Below are positions 51,231 to 60,925 of a stretch of 64,000 bases of DNA, piece after piece (within the stretch, counting starts at the first letter, position 1; every line of letters begins with the position of its first letter). The stretch is taken from assembly GCA_018449715.1 (NCBI GenBank), contig JAAVVA010000001.1, forward strand, positions 186,001 through 250,000, read 5' to 3'. The DNA is from Acidobacteriaceae bacterium dw_441. GTDB taxonomy: Bacteria; Acidobacteriota; Terriglobia; Terriglobales; Acidobacteriaceae. The notes beneath the pieces are model-generated. The model saw only the letters and a list, made by a program, of their open reading frames with translations. It ran no database searches and was not told where the DNA came from. The position numbers and the translations under genes were made by a program.

Positions 51231-53336
51231 ATGGTGGATTTTCTTTTTGAGATTGGGTTGGAAGAGGTTCCGGCGCGCATGATCGCCGCCGCCCAGGCGG
51301 AGCTTGAGCGCCGCGTGCTGGGGCTGCTGGAGCGTGAGCGTCTGGTTGCGGCTGGAGCGAGTGCGAAGAGCTTTTCGACTCCGCGCAGGCTGGCGGTGCT
51401 GGTTTCCGGTGTCGCGTCGCGGCAGGAGGATGCCTCCGAGGAACTGACCGGGCCTTCGGTGAAGGTTGCGTTCAAGGACGGCGTTGCGACTCCCGCCGCG
51501 GTGGCCTTCGCGAAGAAGGCTGGCGTTGCGGTCGAGGAGCTGAAGACGATTGCGACTCCGAAGGGCGAGTATCTCGCCGCGACAGTCGTGAAAGCTGGCC
51601 GCTCTGCCTCCGAGGTGATCGCCTCCGAGCTTCCGAAGGAGCTGGCCGCGATCTACTGGGCGAAGAATATGTACTGGCGGGCAGGGAAGCCTGAGCGATT
51701 CGTCCGTCCCGTGCGCTGGATGCTTGCTCTGCTCGGCGGCGAGGTAGTCCCTGTCTCATTCGGCGGCAAGACCGCTGGCAACGTGACCTTCGGTCATCGC
51801 GTGCTCTTTGGAGATGCGGCGATTGCGCTGGAGGCTCCTGCGAAGTATGAGGAGGCTCTGCTCACGGCTTACGTGATCGCCGACGTCGAGGTTCGCCGCG
51901 AGAAGATCCGCAAGGCGCTCGACCGCGTGACCCGTACCGTCGAAGGCGCACGCTGGCGCGAGGACCACGGTCTGGTCGATACGCTCACGCACCTGACGGA
52001 GTGGTCTTCGGACCGCTCCGTGATCCTCGGCGGCTTCGAGCCGGAGTACCTTGCTCTGCCCGAGGAGGTTCTGGTGACGGTGATGCGCGACCATCAGAAG
52101 TACTTCGCGGTCGAGGACATGGACGGCAAGCTGGCTCCTTACTTTCTCGCGGTGCTGAACACCGAGGCCGACGAGGATGGTCTTGCGGTGATCCGTCACG
52201 GCAACGCTCGCGTTCTGCGCGCTCGCTTTAATGACGCTCGCTTCTTCTGGGAGTTCGACCAGCGCGTTCCGCTGAAAGAGCGCGTGAAGCTGCTTGAGAA
52301 CGTCACCTTCCAGAAGGACCTGGGAAGCTATGCGGTGAAGGCAGGCCGCGTGCAGGCGCTCGCCTCCGGCCTCGTCGAGGTCGTGACCTCGCGAGGAGCG
52401 AAGGTCGATGCTGCCGCGCTGGCCGAGGCGGTCACGCTGGCCAAGACCGACCTGACCACCGAGCTGGTGAAGGAGTTCACCGAGCTGCAGGGCATCGTCG
52501 GCGGACTCTACGCGAAGTCGCAAGGGTACTCGGCAGCAGTGTGCGATGCGATCTACGACCAGTACCTTCCGGAGTCGATGGAAGATGCCGTGCCGAGGAC
52601 CGTGGAAGGTTCGCTGCTGGCCATCGCGGATAAGGCGGACACGATCGCCGGAATGTTCGGGCTCGGAATGGAGCCCACCGGATCGAAGGACCCATTTGCC
52701 CTGCGCCGCGCCGCCAACGGAATTGTGAAGATACTGGCGGAGAGCACGTCGGCGCTTCCCCTGACCCTGAGCGAGATCGCGGGGCGTTCGACGGAGAACG
52801 AGGCGGTCGAAGCTCGCGTCCGCACCTTCCTCATCGAACGGCTGGAATTCTATCTCCGCGAGGCGAAGGGGCAGGCTTACGACGTGGTGAAGGCGGTGCT
52901 CGCAGCCGGAAGCGACGATGTTCGCGATGCAGTGGCCCGAGCCGAGGCCGTGACCGCGGCTCGCAGCTCAGCGGACTTCGAGGCGGTGAGCGCGGCCTTC
53001 AAGCGCATGAAGAACATCCTTGCCCAGGCGAAGGAGAAGGGCGAGGAGACACACTTCGACGGCACGCTGGCCGAGGTTCATCCGGCGCAGGCTTCGCTGT
53101 CCGAGGCTGCTGTCCGAGTCGGTGGCGCGGTCGAGTCGCTGAGCGCGGGCCGGGAGTATGGCCGTGCGCTTGAGACGGTGGCCACACTGCGCCCGCAGGT
53201 CGATGCATTCTTTGAGCAGGTGATGGTGATGGACCCGGACGAGACGGTTCGGCGAAGCAGGCTGGCGTTGCTGGCTTCCATCGTGCGGAGCTTTTCGGGG
53301 ATTGCGGACTTCTCGGAGATCATTACGGCGGGGTAA
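51231..53336 (+). CDS. glyS: Glycyl-tRNA synthetase beta subunit
   Basis: About 701 residues. Beta-subunit marks are MVDFLFEIGLEEVPARM at the start, FSTPRRLAVLV, PVRWMLALLGG, GFEPEYLALPEEVLVTVMRDHQKYF, EFTELQGIVGGLYA and PFALRRAANGIVKIL, with a C-terminal anticodon-binding domain ending MVMDPDETVRRSRLALL. It provides tRNA recognition. Start: ATG 51231 (GTG 51228 immediately before it is less likely). Confidence 0.95.
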   Translation: MVDFLFEIGLEEVPARMIAAAQAELERRVLGLLERERLVAAGASAKSFSTPRRLAVLVSGVASRQEDASEELTGPSVKVAFKDGVATPAAVAFAKKAGVAVEELKTIATPKGEYLAATVVKAGRSASEVIASELPKELAAIYWAKNMYWRAGKPERFVRPVRWMLALLGGEVVPVSFGGKTAGNVTFGHRVLFGDAAIALEAPAKYEEALLTAYVIADVEVRREKIRKALDRVTRTVEGARWREDHGLVDTLTHLTEWSSDRSVILGGFEPEYLALPEEVLVTVMRDHQKYFAVEDMDGKLAPYFLAVLNTEADEDGLAVIRHGNARVLRARFNDARFFWEFDQRVPLKERVKLLENVTFQKDLGSYAVKAGRVQALASGLVEVVTSRGAKVDAAALAEAVTLAKTDLTTELVKEFTELQGIVGGLYAKSQGYSAAVCDAIYDQYLPESMEDAVPRTVEGSLLAIADKADTIAGMFGLGMEPTGSKDPFALRRAANGIVKILAESTSALPLTLSEIAGRSTENEAVEARVRTFLIERLEFYLREAKGQAYDVVKAVLAAGSDDVRDAVARAEAVTAARSSADFEAVSAAFKRMKNILAQAKEKGEETHFDGTLAEVHPAQASLSEAAVRVGGAVESLSAGREYGRALETVATLRPQVDAFFEQVMVMDPDETVRRSRLALLASIVRSFSGIADFSEIITAG

Positions 53337-53398
53337 TCGCTTACCTCAAAGATTTCCCGCAAAGTACTCATTCGATTTGATTTGATGTTTTAGAGTAG

Positions 53399-53422
53399 CG
53401 GCCTCAGGATTTCCTGAGGCCG
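53399..53422 (+). terminator. Intrinsic terminator of glyQS
   Basis: CGGCCTCAGG (53399-53408)/CCTGAGGCCG (53413-53422), 10-bp perfect stem with ATTT loop, followed by TTCTGATTTTTC. Confidence 0.8.
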
Positions 53423-53449
53423 TTCTGATTTTTCTTGAAAGTTTGAGGC

Positions 53450-54136
53450 TTAGTTGAGGCGCTGGAGGCGGGCGATCAGCTTTTCGGCCAGTGGCTCGCC
53501 GGACTCGGTCCAGAGGAGGCGGCTGGAGATGCCGGAGTTCTTTTCGACCGAGAGGGTGAAGGCCAGAAGCATCTCGACGTTTTGTTGGATGTGCTTGCGG
53601 GCTTCCTCGGCCTGCTCGGCGCCTCTCTCGTCCTCCTCGTCAGAGTTTTCGTCGAGTTCGTCCAACTCGTCGAGGATCCAGGGGGTGTCGAGGCCGAAGT
53701 CGATGCGGATGTGCCCATTCTGCTCGTAGGAGGCCTGGTCGAACTGGGGGCCGAAGCCGATGATGCGAACGGTCGAGGGCTGCGGCTTCCAGACGGTGTC
53801 GAGCGCGACCTCCTCGGAGACGGCTGCGTGCTCGGGACGCCAGAGGTTCCACTTCATCTCGAACTCATAGGCCATGTCGTCATGGAGCTGCTCGGTGGCG
53901 TCGGCGACGGCGTTCTCGATGATGGAGTCCTCGGTGGACTGGGAGCGGTCGTCGTTGACGTAGATGCGCTGGTAGACGGGGGACTCGGTGAAGCTGATGG
54001 GGTAGACCGAGACCGCGGCGACGCGCTTCTCTCCGCTGACGAGCGCGAACTGGCGCAGCACCGAAACCAGCGCGGCGGGGAGGGAGTCGAAGCGGAAGTT
54101 CGGAAACCAGAGGCTGAGGTAGAGCTGATCGGCCAT
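53450..54136 (-). CDS. Hypothetical cytoplasmic protein, acidic, 228 residues
   Basis: A protein with no signal peptide and no membrane segment. The N-terminus is MADQLYLSLWFPNFRFDSL, the central stretch STVRIIGFGPQFDQASYEQNGHIRIDFGLDTPWILDELDE suggests a folded alpha/beta unit, and about 165-185 is a very acidic run (DENSDEEDERGAEQAEE). I do not recognise the family. It lies between glyS and the LptC/A fusion on the opposite strand. GC-rich third positions and an uninterrupted frame support it as real. Confidence 0.65.
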   Translation of the reverse strand: MADQLYLSLWFPNFRFDSLPAALVSVLRQFALVSGEKRVAAVSVYPISFTESPVYQRIYVNDDRSQSTEDSIIENAVADATEQLHDDMAYEFEMKWNLWRPEHAAVSEEVALDTVWKPQPSTVRIIGFGPQFDQASYEQNGHIRIDFGLDTPWILDELDELDENSDEEDERGAEQAEEARKHIQQNVEMLLAFTLSVEKNSGISSRLLWTESGEPLAEKLIARLQRLN

Positions 54137-54200
54137 AAGGATAGTTTACAGGCGCGAGGGCGGGAGTGCTCCAAGGGTGAGATGATAGAAGACGGTCGAA

Positions 54201-56612
54201 ATGATGCGGGTTGGGGTAGAGAGGCTGCGGAGGTGGTTGCTGGCGGGCGCGAGCCTGCTGGTTGTCGTCATTGTGAGCTTTCTGACCTATGGCCACCACC
54301 TGCGGCATCGGCTGCTGACCGACCTTCCTCGGAAGCTGGGGGCGGATATCCGGCAGGAGACCAATTCCTTCACGTGGTCCCAGACGGTGAAGGGGCGGAC
54401 GGTCTTTACCCTCCATGCCGCTAAGGCGATCCAGCATAAAGACGGCAAATACACGCTGCGCGACGTGGGGATTACGGTCTACGGCAAGGGTGAGGGTGCG
54501 GACCAGGCGCAGGGGCCGGGAAGCCGCGTCGACAAGATCTACGGCAAGGAGTTTGAGCTTGATCAGGCAGCCGGGATCGTGCGGGCGATGGGAGAGGTGA
54601 ATCTCGACCTTGAGGCTCCTCCTAAGGCTGGCGATGCCCCCAATGCCAAGGATGCTGCGGAGCCCATCCATGTTAAGACGAGCGGTCTGGTGTATCTGCA
54701 GAAGCTGGGTGTGGCCGCGACCGATAACGAGATTGATTTCGACTACAACGGCCTGACCGGCCATGCGACCGGGGCGGATTACAACGCCGATACGGGGGTG
54801 CTGGCGTTGCATTCGGCGGTGAAGGTGAGTGGGCTGGAGCATGGGCAGCCTGTGCTGCTGACGGCCTCGCACGCGGAGCTGAACCGCGCGACCCGCAGGG
54901 TGGTGATGGAGCAGGCGAAGTATGTGCTGGTCTCGGACCAGAGTAAGGGCGGGCGGCAGACGGTCGAGGCAAAACATGCGACGGCGGATTTGAGGAAGGA
55001 CGGCTCGGCGGAGCGGCTGCTGGGTGAGGGAGGCGTGGTGGTGACCTCCGAAGACGGCTCGCAGATGGCCGCGCCGAGGGGCGAGGTTCTGGTGAGCGAG
55101 GACAATAAACCTCAGTCGCTGAAGATGCAGGGCGGGGTTCGGTACAGCTCGAAGGATGATACGCGGCAGGCGGCGGGTGAGGCTGCAGAGATGCGCGTTG
55201 CCTTCGACGGCCACGGTCATGCGCAGAGGGTGGTGCTGACGGATTCGGTACACATGACGGAGAGGCTGCTTCCGGCGAATGGGGAGCGAGAGCTGACCGC
55301 GAAGATGGTCGAGCTGGCCCTGGCGGATGTGGGCGGCAAGACTCTGCTGAAGGATGCGAAGGCCAGCGGCGGCGCAAGGCTGCGCGTGGTGGACGCAGCG
55401 CAGAAGGCCAGCACGATGCGGGCCGAGGTGCTGACAGCGCAGTTCGTGCAGCAGGGGGGACAGTCGCGGCTCGGCAGCGTGCATGGAGATGGCGCCACGG
55501 CTCTCGAGCAGAGGGATGCGAGCGGTACCGTGCAGACGAGTTCGGGCGATGTGCTGGATGTGAGCTTCCGCAAGGCTGCGACTTCGGACGCGAAGGATGA
55601 GATTGAGACGGGAGCGCAGCAGGGGCATGTGGTGGCGACGCGTGTGGCTCCTGTGAAGGGCGGCGGGAAGCCCGAGACGGACAAGGTGCTGGCGGAGAAG
55701 GCGGTCTATGACGGAGCGACTCAAAAGACGACACTGACGGGCGCAGTCGAGATGGAGAGTCCCGAGGGGACGCTGTGGTCGAGCCGCGTGGTGATGGAGC
55801 AGAAATCCGGCGACGCCGTGGCCGACGGGACGGTGAAGGCGAGTTATCGGCAGGGCGGGCAGGGCGAGATGGTGCATGTGCTGGCCGACCGAGCGGAGCT
55901 GAAGAAGGCGAACGACACGGCGATCTTCTACGGCACGGGCAAGGCCGCGAGGCTGTGGCAAAACGGATCGCAGATTGAGGCTCCGGTGCTGGAGTTCGAG
56001 CAGAAGGCGCGCAGACTGACGGCTCGGGGGAACAACGGCGCGGCGATGGCGGTGCGCACGGTGATGGTGAGCGCAGGCGAAGCGAAGCCCTCGGAAGCCG
56101 CAAAAACTTCGGAGTCTGCCAAAGCGTCGGGTGATGCCCTGCGTAAGCCCTCGGTCGTGAGGATCGGAAGCCGGGAGATGGTGTACTCGGATGAGTCGCG
56201 GACGGCGCAGTTCACTGGCGGCGTGAAGGTCGAGAGCGCGGACGGAGTGATGCGAGGCCAGCAGGCGACGGCGTATCTTCAAGCTGCGACGGCTGCGAAG
56301 GCAGGAGCGGCGAACGCAGGATTTTTGGGCGGAAGCGTTGAGAAGGTTGCGGTAAGCGGGGCCATCGAGATCGACCAGATGGGACGCAGGGCCGTGGGCG
56401 ACCGGCTGGTGTACACGACCGCTGACGGTGTGTTTCTGCTGACCGGGACCGACGCGCAGCCGCCGAAGGTGATGGATGCGTCCCGCGGCACGGTGACCGG
56501 GCGCGAGCTGCGGTTCCGCGAGCAGGATGCCAGCGTCGTGATTTCTAATGGAGACGAGGGTGGAGCCGGCCAGAGGGTCCACACGGAGACGAGGGTGAAG
56601 AGAGAACGATGA
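54201..56612 (+). CDS. LPS-export LptC-like protein fused to multiple LptA/OstA-type beta-jellyroll repeats
   Basis: 803 residues, far longer than LptC (about 190) or LptA (about 180). There is one N-terminal anchor ([19 protein letters not shown]), then the LptC-type start [44 protein letters not shown]. Many OstA-like repeats follow ([128 protein letters not shown]). The jellyrolls would form a continuous groove for lipopolysaccharide across the periplasm. It overlaps lptB by 4 bp. Confidence 0.85.
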   Translation: MMRVGVERLRRWLLAGASLLVVVIVSFLTYGHHLRHRLLTDLPRKLGADIRQETNSFTWSQTVKGRTVFTLHAAKAIQHKDGKYTLRDVGITVYGKGEGADQAQGPGSRVDKIYGKEFELDQAAGIVRAMGEVNLDLEAPPKAGDAPNAKDAAEPIHVKTSGLVYLQKLGVAATDNEIDFDYNGLTGHATGADYNADTGVLALHSAVKVSGLEHGQPVLLTASHAELNRATRRVVMEQAKYVLVSDQSKGGRQTVEAKHATADLRKDGSAERLLGEGGVVVTSEDGSQMAAPRGEVLVSEDNKPQSLKMQGGVRYSSKDDTRQAAGEAAEMRVAFDGHGHAQRVVLTDSVHMTERLLPANGERELTAKMVELALADVGGKTLLKDAKASGGARLRVVDAAQKASTMRAEVLTAQFVQQGGQSRLGSVHGDGATALEQRDASGTVQTSSGDVLDVSFRKAATSDAKDEIETGAQQGHVVATRVAPVKGGGKPETDKVLAEKAVYDGATQKTTLTGAVEMESPEGTLWSSRVVMEQKSGDAVADGTVKASYRQGGQGEMVHVLADRAELKKANDTAIFYGTGKAARLWQNGSQIEAPVLEFEQKARRLTARGNNGAAMAVRTVMVSAGEAKPSEAAKTSESAKASGDALRKPSVVRIGSREMVYSDESRTAQFTGGVKVESADGVMRGQQATAYLQAATAAKAGAANAGFLGGSVEKVAVSGAIEIDQMGRRAVGDRLVYTTADGVFLLTGTDAQPPKVMDASRGTVTGRELRFREQDASVVISNGDEGGAGQRVHTETRVKRER

Positions 56613-57337
56613 GGACGCTATCGACCGAGGAGATTGGCAAGTCGTATGGCGGCCGCCAGGTGGTGCGAGGGGTAAGCCTGAAGATCGAGCAGGGCGAGGT
56701 CGTTGGTCTGCTGGGACCGAACGGCGCGGGCAAGACGACGAGCTTCTACATGATCGTGGGGCTGGTGAAGCCCGACATGGGGCATGTGATGGTGGACGGT
56801 AAGGACATCTCGCGGCTGCCGATGTACCTGCGTGCGCGCGAGCATGGCATCAGCTACCTGCCGCAAGAGCCTTCGATCTTTCGCAAGCTGACGGTGGAAG
56901 ACAATATTCTGGCCGTGCTGGAGACGCAGCCTCTGAGCTGGGAAGGACGCCGCACGCGGACGGAAAAGCTGATTGAGCAGCTGAATCTCGGCCATGTGAG
57001 GAAGACGCGCGGCTATGCCTTGAGTGGCGGCGAGCGCAGGCGTGTGGAAATTGCGCGATGCCTGGCTATCAACCCGGCGTTTATTTTGCTGGACGAGCCC
57101 TTTTCGGGAATCGACCCGATTGCGGTGATTGACCTTCAGGAGATTATCTTCGGCCTGAAACGGTCCGGCATCGGGGTGCTCATTACGGATCACAATGTAA
57201 GGGAGACGCTCTCGGTCACAGACCGCGCCTATATTATCAATGAAGGAAAGATCTTCCGGTCGGGAACTCCGGGAGACCTGGGGAGGGACCCAGAGGTGCG
57301 CAAGGTCTACCTGGGGGAAAAGTTTTCGATGGATTGA
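56609..57337 (+). CDS. lptB: LPS-export ABC transporter ATP-binding protein
   Basis: 242 residues. ABC motifs are Walker [11 protein letters not shown]-loop LPQEPSIF, signature [10 protein letters not shown], Walker [14 protein letters not shown] and switch His in ITDHNVRET. The LptB-specific [20 protein letters not shown] and C-terminal RKVYLGEKF are present. It powers extraction of lipopolysaccharide from the inner membrane with LptFG, and couples to the LptC/A protein encoded just before it. Overlap of 4 bp suggests translational coupling. Confidence 0.95.
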   Translation: MRTLSTEEIGKSYGGRQVVRGVSLKIEQGEVVGLLGPNGAGKTTSFYMIVGLVKPDMGHVMVDGKDISRLPMYLRAREHGISYLPQEPSIFRKLTVEDNILAVLETQPLSWEGRRTRTEKLIEQLNLGHVRKTRGYALSGGERRRVEIARCLAINPAFILLDEPFSGIDPIAVIDLQEIIFGLKRSGIGVLITDHNVRETLSVTDRAYIINEGKIFRSGTPGDLGRDPEVRKVYLGEKFSMD

Positions 57338-57556
57338 TGCGTATCCGGTACAACTTGTGTTGTAAGGGCTCTGCCGTTGCGTGGGGCGTGATGGAACGGG
57401 CTCCACGATAGACTTAGGCCATATTTGATCGGAAGGACGTGTAGACTACTGGCCTGCGGGTCATGGGCCATGTTTCGACGCAAGGTGCCGCGAGTACGGA
57501 AAAGCGGTGCGAACGAAGTTATATTCCGCATCTGAGATAGAAGAGGTACTGCCGAC

Positions 57557-59242
57557 GTGCTCCTGCAACCCAAGCTTAATCTGAAGGTCTCGCAACGCCA
57601 GGTGCTGACGCCGGGCCTTGTGCAGATGGTCAGTGTGCTGGCGTTGAACAAGCTTGAACTGAAGGAGATGATCAACACCGAGATCATCGAGAATCCTGTG
57701 CTCGAGGAGATCGAGGACACGAGCATCTCGCTCGATGAGCGGTCGGGGCTGGAAGGCGACCGCGAGCGTTCGGCCGAGGAGGTCGCCGCAGAGGGAGAGC
57801 GGGCCGAGAAGGACCCCTTCGACGAGATCGACTTCGGCAACTACTTCCAGGAGTATCTCGATCCGGGCTACCGCACGAACACGAGCTTTGAGGAGTACGA
57901 CAAGCCCTCGTTCGAGAACTTCCTCTCGAAGCCAAGCACGCTGAGCGACCATCTTATGTGGCAGCTCGGGGCGCTGACGCTGAATCCGGATGTGCGTTCT
58001 GCGGCGGAGCTGGTGATCGGCAACCTGAACGAGAACGGCTACCTGACGGCCACCGATGAGGAGCTGGCGGAGTCGTTGCTGCAGATGGAGATTGCATCCA
58101 CCCCCTCGGAGCCGATTCCGTTCGAGCGGGGAGCGCAGAAGAGCGCAGTCGCGGAGAGCAACGGCGTTGAGCTGGACATCAGCGAGATTGCAGCGGCGGT
58201 CTCCGAGGAAGACCGGAAGGCGCTGTTGGCGATCGTTCGCGAGGCGCGGTCGGTGGTGAATCATCTTGACCCGGTGGGCGTGGGAGCACGCGACCTGCGC
58301 GAGTGCCTTCTGATCCAGATTGAGGCACGCAGAAAAGAAGATACGATCATGCTGCGCCGCAGGCAGGCCTTTGTCGCGGAGAATCCGGACTCGGAGATTG
58401 CCCCCGAGGTGGATCCACAATCGCTGGCGAGCCGCGAGTGCATCTTTACGACCGCCACGCAAATTGTGGAGAACAATCTCCTGCTATTGCAGAAGAAGGA
58501 TCTGCGCGAGCTGACGAAGGCCGTGGGCTGCACGCCCGCGGATACGCAGTCGGCGGTGGACCTGATCCGTTCGCTCGACCCTCGCCCCGGCCAGCGCTAC
58601 AACCACACGGAGACGCGGCTGATCGAGCCCGACGTGGCGTTCGTGAAGCGGGACGATCAGTTCGTTGTCGTGGTGAATGAAGAGGACATGCCCGCGCTGC
58701 GGCTGAACCACAACTACCGCAGGATGCTGCAGGAGAAACAGACCGAAAAAGAGGTCAAGGAGTACGTGAAGGAGCGCTACAAGTCGGCGATCCAGCTTCT
58801 GCGCAACATCGAGCAGCGCAAGAACACGATCGTTCGCACGTGCGAAGTGATCGTGCGGCGGCAGACGGAGTTCCTGGAACGCGGCGTCGAGGCGCTGAAG
58901 CCGATGATGATCAAGGAAGTCGCCGAGGAGATCGGCGTGCATCCTTCGACGGTGAGCCGAGCGGTGGCGAACAAGTATGTTCATACTCCGCAGGGCGTGT
59001 ATGAGCTTCGCTTCTTCTTCTCGGAGGGAGTGAACGGGCCAGAGGGCGGCGACCTTCCGCTGGTTCTGCTGAAGCGCAAGGTGAAAAAGCTGATTGAAGA
59101 TGAAGATCCGCGCAAGCCGCTGACCGACGACCAGCTGGCGGCGGAGCTGCAGCGTCAGGGGATTCAGGTCACGCGCAGGACCGTCGCGAAGTATCGGGAA
59201 GACATGCAGATTCCGAGCACGCATCAGCGCCGGGTTCGTTGA
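57557..59242 (+). CDS. rpoN: RNA polymerase sigma-54 factor
   Basis: 561 residues. The N-terminal region I is glutamine/leucine-rich (LNLKVSQRQVLTPGLVQMVSVLALNKLELKEMI), followed by an acidic region II. A core-binding and DNA-binding part follows, with the helix-turn-helix IKEVAEEIGVHPSTVSRAVANKYV and the RpoN box near RRTVAKYRED close to the C-terminus. It starts at GTG 57557. It is needed with AAA+ activators at -24/-12 promoters. The lptB-rpoN-hpf-rapZ order is common in many bacteria. Confidence 0.95.
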   Translation: MLLQPKLNLKVSQRQVLTPGLVQMVSVLALNKLELKEMINTEIIENPVLEEIEDTSISLDERSGLEGDRERSAEEVAAEGERAEKDPFDEIDFGNYFQEYLDPGYRTNTSFEEYDKPSFENFLSKPSTLSDHLMWQLGALTLNPDVRSAAELVIGNLNENGYLTATDEELAESLLQMEIASTPSEPIPFERGAQKSAVAESNGVELDISEIAAAVSEEDRKALLAIVREARSVVNHLDPVGVGARDLRECLLIQIEARRKEDTIMLRRRQAFVAENPDSEIAPEVDPQSLASRECIFTTATQIVENNLLLLQKKDLRELTKAVGCTPADTQSAVDLIRSLDPRPGQRYNHTETRLIEPDVAFVKRDDQFVVVVNEEDMPALRLNHNYRRMLQEKQTEKEVKEYVKERYKSAIQLLRNIEQRKNTIVRTCEVIVRRQTEFLERGVEALKPMMIKEVAEEIGVHPSTVSRAVANKYVHTPQGVYELRFFFSEGVNGPEGGDLPLVLLKRKVKKLIEDEDPRKPLTDDQLAAELQRQGIQVTRRTVAKYREDMQIPSTHQRRVR

Positions 59243-59275
59243 ACGGGCGTAATATGTTCCTCACGAGGTACCGCG

Positions 59276-59917
59276 ATGAACGTGGATTACACCGGTAGAC
59301 AGACGACGATCACAAAAAAACTTAAGGCACAGACCGAGGCGGGGCTGGAAAGAATCGCCAAGGTCATTGGGGACACGTGCAAGGTGCACGTGATTTTAAC
59401 CACGGAAAAGTATCGCCGCACGGCCGAGCTGACTGTGCAGACGAAGAGCCTGAAGCTGGTAGCGGAGTGCGAGTCAACCGATATGGAGACGGCCCTGCAC
59501 GACGCTTTGGCCGCGCTTGAAAAGCAGGCGATCCGGCATAAGAAGAAGAAGGCCACGATCAAGCGCCATGCGAAAGAAGGCGTCCGCGAGATTGCCCTGG
59601 CCGAACCAGCTCCTCCAGAGGATGGCGCGGTTGCGGTGAAGGTGAAGAAGGCGGAGAAGAACGGCGCGAAGAATGGCTCGGCGCGAAAGACGGTGCCGAT
59701 GCTGGTGCATTCGTTCCCGTCGCAGACGCCGCTGGCGGAGCCGCACCTGGTTCGGACGAACGATGGCGTGGCCCTGCGTCCGATGTCGCTGGAAGAGGCG
59801 GTGAAGGAGGCTGCGTTCCGCGACCGTGAGGTGTTTGTCTTCCGCGACCACGGCGGGCAGGCGCTGGTGCTGCATCGTAAGCGCGATGGAAAGATGGAAC
59901 TGATCGAGGTTCCATAA
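59276..59917 (+). CDS. hpf: Ribosome hibernation-promoting factor, long form
   Basis: 213 residues. The N-terminal RaiA/HPF domain reads NVDYTGRQTTITKKLKAQTEAGLERI, then VILTTEKYRRTAELTVQTKSLKLVAECESTDMETALHDALAALEKQAIRHKKK. A basic and Ala-rich linker leads to a C-terminal dimerisation domain (PMSLEEAVKEAAFRDREVFVFRDHGGQALVLHRKRDGKMELIEVP). Long HPFs pair 70S ribosomes into inactive 100S dimers. Start ATG 59276 after ACGAGGT. Confidence 0.92.
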   Translation: MNVDYTGRQTTITKKLKAQTEAGLERIAKVIGDTCKVHVILTTEKYRRTAELTVQTKSLKLVAECESTDMETALHDALAALEKQAIRHKKKKATIKRHAKEGVREIALAEPAPPEDGAVAVKVKKAEKNGAKNGSARKTVPMLVHSFPSQTPLAEPHLVRTNDGVALRPMSLEEAVKEAAFRDREVFVFRDHGGQALVLHRKRDGKMELIEVP

Positions 59918-59940
59918 CCTCAATCCGATGCCCTTGATTC

Positions 59941-59984
59941 TTCCGTGGCATGACTGGTGCTAGGATTCCAGTCATGCCACGGAA
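59941..59984 (+). promoter_or_regulatory. Perfect 17-bp inverted repeat over the rapZ start codon
   Basis: TTCCGTGGCATGACTGG (59941-59957) is exactly complementary to CCAGTCATGCCACGGAA (59968-59984), with a 10-nt loop between. The right arm contains the rapZ ATG (59974) and its first codons; the left arm contains the only alternative in-frame ATG (59950). In RNA the stem would hide the start. Confidence 0.7.
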
Positions 59985-60873
59985 GCAGGTAAAGAAGACG
60001 GCAGGGCAGGCGAAGCCTCACAACAAAGAACTGGTCATCTTAACGGGACTATCGGGGTCGGGAAAGCTCTCGGCGCTGAAGAGTCTGGAAGACCTTGGGT
60101 TTTACTCGGTGGATAATCTGCCGCTGGAACTGGTGCCGCAGTTTGCGGACCTGGTGAGGCAGTCGGCGGAGATCGAGCGCGCGGCGCTAGTGGTAGACGT
60201 TCGCGAGGGAATGCGGCTGGAGGAGTTCCCGGCGATCCTGAAGAAGGTCCGCAGGGCGTTGCCGACGAAGGTGCTGTATCTGGAGGCCAGCGATGATGCG
60301 CTGATCCGGCGCTTTTCGGAGACGCGCAGACCTCACCCGATGGGACGCACCGATACGGTGGTGCAGTCGATTCGAGCCGAGCGCAAGCGGCTGGACCCCA
60401 TCCGCAACGTCGCCGACATTCTGCTGGATACGACGAAGTTTACCGTGCACGATCTGCGGGCGCACATCGGGACGCAGTTCGAGCGCGAGGCGAGCGACCG
60501 CAACCTTACGATCTCGTCGAACAGCTTCGGTTTCAAGAACGGCGTTCCTGCGGAGGCCGACCTGGTCTTCGATGTGCGGTTTCTGCCGAATCCTCACTTC
60601 GTGCCGGAGTTTCGCAAGCTTACTGGAAAGCACCCCAAGGTCGCGAAGTATGTGCGGGATTTTCCGCAGACCGCGGAGTTCCTGGACAAGACGACCGATA
60701 TGCTGAAGTTCCTGCTGCCGCATTACATCAAGGAAGGCAAGAGCTATCTTACGGTGGCCTTTGGATGTACGGGGGGGCAGCATCGTTCGGTGTTTATCGC
60801 GGAAGAGATGAAGAAGCGGCTTGAGGCTGCGGGCTATCGCGTGAAGACGATGCACCGCGATATGCCGCGCTGA
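59974..60873 (+). CDS. rapZ: RNase adapter protein RapZ
   Basis: About 299 residues, matching RapZ/YvcJ length. Landmarks are the Walker A region GLSGSGKLSALKSLEDLGFYSVDNLPLELV, VVDVREGMRL, VLYLEASDDALIRRFSETRRPHP, FGFKNGVPAEADLVFDVRFLPNP and the C-terminal IGCTGGQHRSVFIAEEM-type motif (FGCTGGQHRS). RapZ binds nucleotides and steers RNase E or glucosamine-phosphate control in enterobacteria. The P-loop residue after Lys is Leu rather than Ser or Thr. The start is ATG 59974, inside a strong hairpin. Confidence 0.93.
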   Translation: MPRKQVKKTAGQAKPHNKELVILTGLSGSGKLSALKSLEDLGFYSVDNLPLELVPQFADLVRQSAEIERAALVVDVREGMRLEEFPAILKKVRRALPTKVLYLEASDDALIRRFSETRRPHPMGRTDTVVQSIRAERKRLDPIRNVADILLDTTKFTVHDLRAHIGTQFEREASDRNLTISSNSFGFKNGVPAEADLVFDVRFLPNPHFVPEFRKLTGKHPKVAKYVRDFPQTAEFLDKTTDMLKFLLPHYIKEGKSYLTVAFGCTGGQHRSVFIAEEMKKRLEAAGYRVKTMHRDMPR

Positions 60874-60925
60874 GAGGGCGTGCGATTTACGATAGAGAGA
60901 TGATGAAGTTCGGGAGAGTGGCGGC

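Noticed and set aside
53880..56582. A 900-codon minus-strand open frame opposite the LptC/LptA-like gene
   Set aside because: Composition is Arg/His/Leu-rich and repetitive without motifs; the plus strand has the anchor, jellyroll repeats and coupling to lptB.
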